A stretch of 11,178 nucleotides of DNA from Deltaproteobacteria bacterium (GTDB lineage: Bacteria; Desulfobacterota; Syntrophia; Syntrophales; UBA2210): NCBI GenBank assembly GCA_019314085.1, contig JAFCZZ010000028.1:1-11178 (forward strand), read 5' to 3'. Below, piece after piece: positions 1 to 4,267 of the stretch; position 1 is the first letter of the stretch, and every line of letters starts with the position of its first letter. The notes beneath the pieces were generated by a model, which saw only the letters and a program-made list of their open reading frames with translations, was not told the origin of the DNA and did not search any database. Both the position numbers and the translations under genes were made by a program.

Positions 1-52
1 GGTCATGGATTTGCTGCTCGGTCGCCGTCTGGGTGTTATTTTGATCGGTCAT
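1..52 (-). CDS. Partial minus-strand ORF, N-terminus only
   Basis: Only the first 17 codons are in the window, reading MTDQNNTQTATEQQIHD and running off the left edge. The start is supported by a TAGGAG ribosome binding site (59-64) six bases before the ATG; this site overlaps the stop codon of the ORF upstream, so the two are probably co-transcribed and coupled. The visible part is polar and Gln/Thr rich with no recognisable motif. It begins with MTD like its neighbour. Function unknown; it could be a phage gene left of the repressor or flanking DNA. Confidence 0.5.
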   Translation of the reverse strand, partial: MTDQNNTQTATEQQIHD

Positions 53-61
53 GAGATGCTC

Positions 62-220
62 CTATTTTTTGGGTGGTATTTTTGGAGGCGGAATGTGATC
101 GATTACGGCATCCCGCCTGCCCGGGACTTTTCCTGTTACGGTTTCGACAAAATCACTGGGGCCTTTATTGTTTGCCGGTTTTTGCGACGGCTGGTTTGTG
201 TTTTTTGATTTATCTGTCAT
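62..220 (-). CDS. Small hydrophilic protein of unknown function (52 aa)
   Basis: A 52-codon minus-strand ORF beginning MTDKSKNTNQ and ending in a Pro/Lys-rich tail (IPPPKIPPKK). It has no hydrophobic segment, no cysteines and looks disordered. The start is preceded by AAAGGTAGGAAATA, which offers a purine-rich ribosome binding site, and the stop overlaps the ribosome binding site of the next minus ORF. It lies downstream of the repressor gene in the same direction, 72 bases away, so it may belong to the lysogeny transcript. I do not recognise the family. The arrangement of start signals on two successive ORFs supports a real gene more than the protein sequence itself does. Confidence 0.5.
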   Translation of the reverse strand: MTDKSKNTNQPSQKPANNKGPSDFVETVTGKVPGRRDAVIDHIPPPKIPPKK

Positions 221-252
221 TATTTCCTACCTTTATATAACAGGTTTGTCAA

Positions 253-267
253 CCATGCTATGCATGG
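253..267. promoter_or_regulatory. Inverted repeat between repressor and the 52-aa ORF
   Basis: CCATGC-TAT-GCATGG forms six-base perfect arms around three bases. It lies in the 72-base gap downstream of the repressor stop and upstream of the minus ORF starting at 220. On the minus strand a TTGACA (252-247) and an AT-rich ATATAA stretch follow, but their spacing does not make a standard sigma70 promoter. It could be an operator or a weak hairpin. The stem is short and has no U tract, so it is unlikely to be an intrinsic terminator. Confidence 0.35.
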
Positions 268-292
268 CAGTCGGTGTGGGCGGGAAACGGGA

Positions 293-799
293 TTATGACG
301 GCTCGCCGTTCGTGCCGGTCGCTGCTTTCTTTTTTCGATCCGCTGTGCCGTTCTTCACAGCTTCCCATTCCCCCGCGCCGTCTTTTGTGGCAAATTCCAG
401 GCCGCTTACGACCCCCTTTATATATATGTCTATTTCTTTAAATGCATTTGGGTTTAATCTTTCTATAGTGACAAGATTTAAATTAATGTTTTTAGCTCGT
501 TCTTTATCTCTGAATTTCCTTATAAGATTTCCATGTTGTATTTCAATAATCTCTGACGTTTTGTCTTTTGGTGTTACGACTTCATTAAGGTACTTGCACC
601 CCTTCCCTGTCAATATCCACGTTATACTTACGTTATAAGTTTCGCAAATACGTATCAAGCTTTCTGCGTTTGGCATTCTGCCATTTACGTAATATTGAAA
701 GGTGGACGGCTTAATGCCGCACCTCTTCGCAAACACAGTATGTTTCCCAGCTGCGAATTCTGTAATAAGATCCGTTAATCTTGTTTGAAAATTACCCAT
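293..799 (-). CDS. CI/Mu-c-like lysogeny repressor, XRE helix-turn-helix
   Basis: 168-residue protein transcribed away from the early operon. Residues about 5-65 look like a CI-type DNA-binding domain: the segment with FAKRCGIKPSTFQYYVNGRM matches the helix-turn-helix pattern of XRE/CI repressors, followed by the typical PNAESLIRICETYNVSITWILTG end of that domain. The C-terminal half lacks the Ser/Lys peptidase signature of LexA-type repressors as far as I can see and ends in a Lys/Gly-rich tail, so induction by RecA-stimulated cleavage is not indicated. The ribosome binding site is weak (AAGAGAA, about 11 bases from ATG), fitting low expression. The gene is clearly more AT-rich than the operon to its right. 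Its position opposite the early operon in a Mu-like phage is the classic place for the c repressor; the role is inferred from this and the domain. Confidence 0.85.
   Translation of the reverse strand: MGNFQTRLTDLITEFAAGKHTVFAKRCGIKPSTFQYYVNGRMPNAESLIRICETYNVSITWILTGKGCKYLNEVVTPKDKTSEIIEIQHGNLIRKFRDKERAKNINLNLVTIERLNPNAFKEIDIYIKGVVSGLEFATKDGAGEWEAVKNGTADRKKKAATGTNGEPS
639..658. promoter_or_regulatory. Internal copy of operator-like 20-mer in the repressor gene
   Basis: GTTTCGCAAATACGTATCAA here matches GTTTCGCAAATGCGTATTAA at 822-841 at 18 of 20 positions and in the same orientation. It lies inside the repressor coding region (codons for LIRICET), directly after a tandem 11-mer (ACGTTATACTT / ACGTTATAAGT, 619-640). 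The copies are about 183 bases apart. Binding by the repressor is inferred from the location only. Confidence 0.4.
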
Positions 800-814
800 T
801 TTCGTTATTTTCTC

Positions 815-841
815 TTGACATGTTTCGCAAATGCGTATTAA
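815..841 (+). promoter_or_regulatory. Likely early promoter (Pe) overlapping an operator
   Basis: A perfect TTGACA (815-820) is followed after 15 bases by TATTAA (836-841). The short spacer is unusual for sigma70 but the hexamers are good, and the site lies between the divergent repressor (start 799) and the first plus-strand gene (902). The spacer and the -10 box coincide with the operator-like 20-mer at 822-841, which contains the dyad CGCA-AA-TGCG (827-836), so a bound repressor would block RNA polymerase directly. The promoter for the repressor itself must lie on the other strand in 800-890, but I cannot fix it. Confidence 0.5.
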
Positions 842-882
842 AACAACTTAACAATTAGCCTAAAACATAAGAACAACTCAAC
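842..882. repeat. Direct repeat AACAACTYAAC, two copies 30 bp apart
   Basis: AACAACTTAAC at 842-852 and AACAACTCAAC at 872-882 differ at one base and are spaced 30 bases start to start, about three helical turns, so a protein could bind both on the same DNA face. They sit between the early promoter and the ribosome binding site (AAAAGGAGA, 885-893) of the first early gene. Operator function (Ner or the repressor) is inferred. Confidence 0.35.
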
Positions 883-901
883 CCAAAAGGAGAACACAAC
901 G

Positions 902-1006
902 ATGGCAAAGATGACTATTATCACCGAATGTCCGGCCTGCGGCAACAAAGACATGGATACCGACGCCAACTTCTGCCCGGATTGCGGGGAGGTTCATGAT
1001 GTATGA
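902..1006 (+). CDS. Tiny zinc-ribbon protein (34 aa)
   Basis: A 34-codon ORF, first in the early transcript, with a strong ribosome binding site (AAAAGGAGA, eight bases before ATG). The protein contains two CxxC knuckles, CPAC (Cys10, Cys13) and CPDC (Cys25, Cys28), 11 residues apart, a compact four-cysteine zinc ribbon. Nothing else is present, so it may act as a small nucleic-acid- or protein-binding adaptor; the role is not known. The stop codon lies one base from the stop of the minus-strand gene that faces it (1008-1607). The ribosome binding site and the four spaced cysteines make it credible despite its length. Confidence 0.75.
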   Translation: MAKMTIITECPACGNKDMDTDANFCPDCGEVHDV

Positions 1007-1007
1007 C

Positions 1008-1607
1008 TTATTTTTTATTAGCCTGGCCGGAATACTTACCCCCCTTCACGCCATGTGCGCGTTTGCGAACTTCACGGAAAAAAGATGGTTCTGGTTCTGC
1101 GTGCACGTTCTCATTACCATTTTCTTTGCCGCCGGCCTTATGTCGTTGGTTTCTTCCCATCAAGAGCGGGTTGAAATTATTCATAAATATGGGCATATTA
1201 TGGATGAAACCCACCCGCAATTCTTTCCGCATTCTGTTGGCGAGATCGTACATCTGGCCTTTCCACCTGTTCCGGTCCGTTCTTATGCCTTCGATAGAAC
1301 AGTTTGCCATTGCCGCGGCCATTTTCGAAACGTCGTCGGAGATAAGCAGCTCGTTCTGGAAAAGGTCGATCATCAGGTTGTACCGTGTCGTTTCGAAACA
1401 CTCCTCGTAGATGTCCATCTTATTGATACACAAAATCCCATAAAAATAGAGCTGCCCGGCGGTGTCGTGGATCAACCTGTAGGCGGCATGCTTTCTTTTG
1501 AACATTTCATGCCGGTACGGTTCCCTGATTTTGTATACGGCCATGAGTATAGCCCAGCAACCGCCAAACGATACGATGCAAATATTCAACCAGGATGCAG
1601 AACCCAT
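1008..1607 (-). CDS. Membrane-anchored protein of unknown function (199 aa)
   Basis: A 199-residue minus-strand ORF embedded against the direction of the early operon. Residues about 5-24 (SWLNICIVSFGGCWAILMAV) form one hydrophobic segment followed by positive residues, suggesting an N-terminal membrane anchor with a cytosolic body. Residues 40-150 look folded and helical; the last 45 are charged and Gly/Asn/Lys rich. The start has AGGAT nine bases upstream. An overlapping plus-strand ORF (996-1616) also exists, but it is unusually His-rich as antisense of Met/Ile codons would be, so I prefer the minus strand. The family is not recognised. A membrane anchor plus a position as an independent unit near the repressor is reminiscent of superinfection-exclusion or other lysogenic-conversion genes, but this is only inference. 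Confidence 0.55.
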   Translation of the reverse strand: MGSASWLNICIVSFGGCWAILMAVYKIREPYRHEMFKRKHAAYRLIHDTAGQLYFYGILCINKMDIYEECFETTRYNLMIDLFQNELLISDDVSKMAAAMANCSIEGIRTDRNRWKGQMYDLANRMRKELRVGFIHNMPIFMNNFNPLLMGRNQRHKAGGKENGNENVHAEPEPSFFREVRKRAHGVKGGKYSGQANKK

Positions 1608-1620
1608 TTAAGTTAATCCT

Positions 1621-1639
1621 TATTTGCTGGCAGCAAATA
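1621..1639. promoter_or_regulatory. Perfect 19-bp palindrome between divergent genes
   Basis: TATTTGCTG-G-CAGCAAATA has perfect nine-base arms around a single base. It fills the 51-base gap between the start of the minus membrane gene (1607) and the ATG of the Ner-like gene (1659), just upstream of the latter's ribosome binding site. A dyad of this size with an odd centre is typical of an operator for a dimeric helix-turn-helix regulator; Ner itself is the obvious candidate for autoregulation. There is no U tract on either side, so it is not an intrinsic terminator. Confidence 0.6.
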
Positions 1640-1658
1640 CAACCAAAGGAGAAGCCCC

Positions 1659-1865
1659 ATGAAACCTATTGAAATCAAACACGCCATCGAGTGCGCCGGC
1701 TCTACTCAGGCGGCGATTGCGCGGGATCTGCATGTGACCTGCGCAACGGTCAACTGCGTGATCTGGCGCGGGGATGTGTCCGCGCCGGTTCGGAACAAAA
1801 TCGCATCCGTGATCGGCAAGGATGTGGCCGACATCTGGCCGGGTTATTACCGGAAGGCCAGCTGA
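1659..1865 (+). CDS. ner: Ner-like early negative regulator (Nlp/Ner HTH)
   Basis: 68-residue DNA-binding protein. Residues about 15-37 (STQAAIARDLHVTCATVNCVI) form a helix-turn-helix, and the end reads VIGKDVADIWPGYY, closely resembling the IWPSRY end of Mu Ner and the Nlp/SfsB family. In Mu, Ner represses both the early and the repressor promoters after induction. Length is right for the family (about 75 residues). The ribosome binding site AAAGGAGA ends seven bases before ATG. A perfect 19-base palindrome lies directly upstream, and the stop lies five bases from the stop of the minus-strand CxxC gene. Ner normally directly follows the repressor; here one convergent gene pair intervenes. 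Family assignment is good; the target site is inferred. Confidence 0.8.
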   Translation: MKPIEIKHAIECAGSTQAAIARDLHVTCATVNCVIWRGDVSAPVRNKIASVIGKDVADIWPGYYRKAS

Positions 1866-1870
1866 TGTTG

Positions 1871-2383
1871 TCAATCCGATGGCGGCCAAATATCACGACA
1901 AAGTCGCTTTGTGTATGCCAGTTCCCGTTTCAGTGTGGCCTGACTGAAATGAAAGGGGGACTCACCCATGCCCAGGTTGATGGACGGGGCTACCATATAC
2001 AATCCGGCAGAGGTCTCATACCCAACCGGGATAATCAGTTCGGCGGTGCAGAACGGGCACTTGTAAATCACCTGGTCCCGTTTCATGTGCATGAAATTGC
2101 GCCGAACCCGGAAGCCTGAAACAAACCGCATTCGTGCAGAACCTCCATCGTCATACGTGCCCGTATGCCAAGTGTCCCTCGGGGACAGAAGGGAATTTTT
2201 CCACATGAAATTTAATGGATCACAACACAAAGCTTCTAACCACTGCTCGACCGGGGAGTCAAGCAGACTATTGCGAAAAGATCGTGTCAAGGCTGCCTCC
2301 TTACTTAAAGCGTATTTTAAACATCCGGAACGGTGGAAAAACCAAATTATGTTTCCGGCCCTTACGAATATATCATCACCCAT
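1871..2383 (-). CDS. CxxC protein of unknown function (170 aa)
   Basis: Minus-strand ORF of 170 residues from ATG at 2383 (a TTG six codons further upstream would give 176). Neither start has a clear ribosome binding site, so the start is uncertain. The sequence contains a CPFC pair at about residues 113-116 inside YKCPFCTAELIIPVGYE, resembling one knuckle of a zinc ribbon, plus a CC pair near the middle; no second matching knuckle is clear. The protein is otherwise basic and aromatic, ending DIWPPSD. It faces ner tail to tail and is divergent from the gene at 2472. Composition looks like a real protein and the plus-strand frames here look like shadows, but I do not recognise the family. Confidence 0.5.
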   Translation of the reverse strand: MGDDIFVRAGNIIWFFHRSGCLKYALSKEAALTRSFRNSLLDSPVEQWLEALCCDPLNFMWKNSLLSPRDTWHTGTYDDGGSARMRFVSGFRVRRNFMHMKRDQVIYKCPFCTAELIIPVGYETSAGLYMVAPSINLGMGESPFHFSQATLKRELAYTKRLCRDIWPPSD

Positions 2384-2402
2384 GTAGGCCGATACGGTCA
2401 AC

Positions 2403-2454
2403 GTCTAACGCGTCAGAATGTTTAGACATCACTTTAACCTAGTCTTTTAGGCTA
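2403..2454. promoter_or_regulatory. Divergent control region with dyad and shared 10-mer
   Basis: The gap between the minus CxxC gene and the plus gene at 2472 contains the dyad GTCTAA (2403-2408) / TTAGAC (2422-2427) and a second short dyad CCTA/TAGG (2438-2451). TTTTAGGCTA (2445-2454) is the reverse complement of TAGCCTAAAA (856-865) in the early promoter region, so one regulator could act at both. No clear -10/-35 pair could be assigned. Confidence 0.35.
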
Positions 2455-2471
2455 TTACGAAGGGAAACGCA

Positions 2472-2999
2472 ATGGCAAAAAGCAAAAGAGATACCCGTCA
2501 GATGAGGTTTGATTTTACGTTCGAAAAGAAGCTGGACCGGTACATCGAGGCGACCAGCCAGATTCAGGGGGCGATTGCCTCCGGGCCTGCGCGGCCGCAC
2601 CGGATCGAGTGCGAGTTTGAAGCGTGCGTGGAGATCGCGGCGGCAATCAAGCGCTCGGTCCGGGCCTGCGGCAAGAGCCGCGAGCAGGTGGTGGATGCGG
2701 TCAACGCCTATTTTGGCCGCACCGATGCCGGTGCCAAGGCGGACCCGCCCGCCTGCCGGAAGCCTTTAACCATTCATATGTTCAATAACTATTTATCGAA
2801 GCCATCCGAATACCCCATCCCGGTTTACTATCTATACGCGATTCATCGGGTGACCCGATCTTTGGAGCCTGCGGCCACCCTGGTGGCGCCGGAAGGAGCG
2901 CGCATCGCCTCGGGCGGCGAACTGCGCCAGATGACTCTTGGAAAACTTGAGGAGAATATGGTCGAAATGCGGCGTTTGAGGAAGGAATTACGTAAATAG
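2472..2999 (+). CDS. Conserved-looking phage protein, possible regulator (175 aa)
   Basis: A 175-residue basic protein beginning MAKSKRDTRQMRFDF with a GAAGGGAA ribosome binding site. Residues 45-80 (a segment with CVEIAAAIKRSVRACGKS) and 95-130 (LTIHMFNNYLSKPSEYPIPVYYLYAIHRVT) look helical and could form an XRE-like DNA-binding fold: in the second, 'FNNYLSKPSEYPIPVYYLYAI' resembles the recognition helix and the following helix of Cro/CI domains. The C-terminus (ELRQMTLGKLEENMVEMRRL) looks like a coiled coil, suggesting oligomers. It starts the rightward block ahead of transposase A. No family name can be given; DNA-binding is an inference. Confidence 0.7.
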   Translation: MAKSKRDTRQMRFDFTFEKKLDRYIEATSQIQGAIASGPARPHRIECEFEACVEIAAAIKRSVRACGKSREQVVDAVNAYFGRTDAGAKADPPACRKPLTIHMFNNYLSKPSEYPIPVYYLYAIHRVTRSLEPAATLVAPEGARIASGGELRQMTLGKLEENMVEMRRLRKELRK

Positions 3000-3000
3000 T

Positions 3001-3021
3001 AACAGGCAACAAGAAGGAGAA
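3001..3021 (+). repeat. Heptamer repeat with ribosome binding site
   Basis: Three heptamers, AACAGGC, AACAAGA, AGGAGAA, lie between the stop at 2999 and the next start. The last unit carries the ribosome binding site (AAGGAG). The same unit order, AACAGGN then AGGAGAA, recurs at 6464-6491 ahead of transposase B. Confidence 0.5.
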
Positions 3022-3026
3022 ACGTG

Positions 3027-3281
3027 ATGGGCAAACGAATTGGCAGGAGACGGACACTGAGGATAAAAAAGCAGCAGGCACCGATCGTGACCGCATCGGT
3101 GCCAGAACAGGAAGTGGCGGTGGCCTGGGTGGTGATGGTCGGGCGCAAACAGCCCGGCCAGGCCCCCCGGATCCGGGTGGATTTTACGGCGTTTTCAGAA
3201 TTCGGTGCGGAGGTGGTCGAAGAGATGGCCTCCCGGATGGGATGGGACGGTGGCAGTGAACTTATAGAGGAAAAGGCCTGA
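3027..3281 (+). CDS. Small basic protein of unknown function (84 aa)
   Basis: 84 residues from ATG at 3027; a GTG one codon upstream is in frame, but the ATG sits seven bases after AAGGAG and is preferred. The N-terminus is very basic (MGKRIGRRRTLRIKKQQ), followed by a beta-rich stretch (EVAVAWVVMVGRKQ) and an acidic helical end (AEVVEEMASRMGWDGG). It may bind nucleic acid through the basic arm; nothing more can be said. The stop is one base before the next ATG, so it is translated with the following gene. The heptamer-derived leader links it to the same repeat family as transposase B. Confidence 0.65.
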   Translation: MGKRIGRRRTLRIKKQQAPIVTASVPEQEVAVAWVVMVGRKQPGQAPRIRVDFTAFSEFGAEVVEEMASRMGWDGGSELIEEKA

Positions 3282-3282
3282 T

Positions 3283-4266
3283 ATGCAGGAGATTACCCCA
3301 TTTAATGAGACGTTTCCGGCGGGTGCCGGGCAGGCAGAGGCGCTGTCGGTCCGGGAGGCGAACCGGCTCGATATCCTGGAGGGTGTGGTCCGGAAAAACT
3401 TCCGGGCCTTTTACGAGGTGGGCTGCGCCCTGCGCGAGATCCGGGATGCGAAGCTGTACCGCACCAGCCACGATACGTTTGATCATTATGTCAAAGACGT
3501 GTTCGAGATTGCCAGAAATACTGCTTACCAGTATGTCGATGCGGCCGATGTGGTGGACAACATTCGGTGCCGTATCGAAAATGTCCGCCATGGCGGACAA
3601 AATGAAATCCTCCCAGGAAACGGGATGCTCTCCAGAAGCATCCCGGACGAACCTGAAACTCCTGCCGAAATTCCTCTACCCGCCAACGAACGCCAGGCCA
3701 GAGTCCTGGCCCCCCTCGACCCCGAAAAACAGGCCGAGGTCTGGCAAAAAGCGCTCGATACGGCGCCGGACGGCCGGATCACGGCCTCCCTCCTGAAGCA
3801 GACGGCAAAGGATTACTCGGTGGGAGAAATCAAGAAGGCCATCAAGAAAACCCGCACGCCAACCGACAAGGAGCGGATCGATGCCGAGTTCAAGGCGGCC
3901 TTTGATGCGGCGCTCGACCAGGTATCATTTGCCAGGGACGATGACTGGAAACACACGAGCAAAGAAATGGTGACCCGCTACCTGGTGGGGATGCTGCAGG
4001 CGGTGGCCGGAGACGGGCGGGAAGATGTGAGCCACCGGATGATCGAGGATGTCCTGGGCGAGCATCTGATGTATTCGGGATCTGATTCGGTGAAGCTGCT
4101 GAACGCGGGGTTTTCGGTGTATCGGAAACATGAGTATTCACGGGAGATCGTGCAACTGTCAACCTCCGGCGGATGGCGAAAGCACGGCGGCCCCTACCCC
4201 ACCAAAAAGGCCATGAACGATGAGTGGCGGCAACTGCTGGCAGGCCCCATGGCCATAGGAGGATAG
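3283..4266 (+). CDS. Possible ParB-like/HTH DNA-binding protein (327 aa)
   Basis: 327 residues. The N-terminal region (about 30-90) reads GCALREIRDAKLYR, then HDTFDHYVKDVFEIARNTAY and DAADVV, a helical pattern I know from phage and plasmid proteins that resemble ParB/KorB-type or DUF3102-like DNA-binding domains (LYR..xxTFxxYvxxxf...r..AYxyvdAa). Residues 95-150 are a Pro/Glu-rich linker. Residues 150-200 are helical and basic (VGEIKKAIKKTRT). The C-terminal half has no motif I recognise. AAGG seven bases upstream serves the ATG, and the stop ends one base before the transposase A start, so it is coupled to it. Genes of this kind between ner and A are not part of Mu itself, so it may be an added regulatory or partition-like factor; that role is inference. 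Confidence 0.7.
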   Translation: MQEITPFNETFPAGAGQAEALSVREANRLDILEGVVRKNFRAFYEVGCALREIRDAKLYRTSHDTFDHYVKDVFEIARNTAYQYVDAADVVDNIRCRIENVRHGGQNEILPGNGMLSRSIPDEPETPAEIPLPANERQARVLAPLDPEKQAEVWQKALDTAPDGRITASLLKQTAKDYSVGEIKKAIKKTRTPTDKERIDAEFKAAFDAALDQVSFARDDDWKHTSKEMVTRYLVGMLQAVAGDGREDVSHRMIEDVLGEHLMYSGSDSVKLLNAGFSVYRKHEYSREIVQLSTSGGWRKHGGPYPTKKAMNDEWRQLLAGPMAIGG

Positions 4267-4267
4267 C

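Noticed and set aside
234..252. TTGACA and ATATAA on the minus strand as a promoter for the 52-aa ORF
   Set aside because: The spacing of the two boxes is far too short for sigma70; the better-spaced alternative has a poor -10.
168..638. Plus-strand ORF of 156 codons opposite the repressor
   Set aside because: Antisense to the repressor and without a start signal; Phe/Ser-rich shadow.
1003..1410. Plus-strand ORF in another frame
   Set aside because: Shadow of the same region; Ser/Arg/Pro-rich with no start signal.
996..1616. Plus-strand ORF of 206 codons with a good ribosome binding site and a hydrophobic N-terminus
   Set aside because: It overlaps the zinc ribbon end, is unusually His-rich as expected of antisense Met/Ile codons, and the ribosome binding site is made by the zinc-ribbon codons. 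The minus-strand ORF fits better, but this is not certain.
2085..2387. Plus-strand ORF of 100 codons opposite the CxxC gene
   Set aside because: No ribosome binding site and antisense-like composition; it is kept in mind because the minus gene also lacks a clear start signal.
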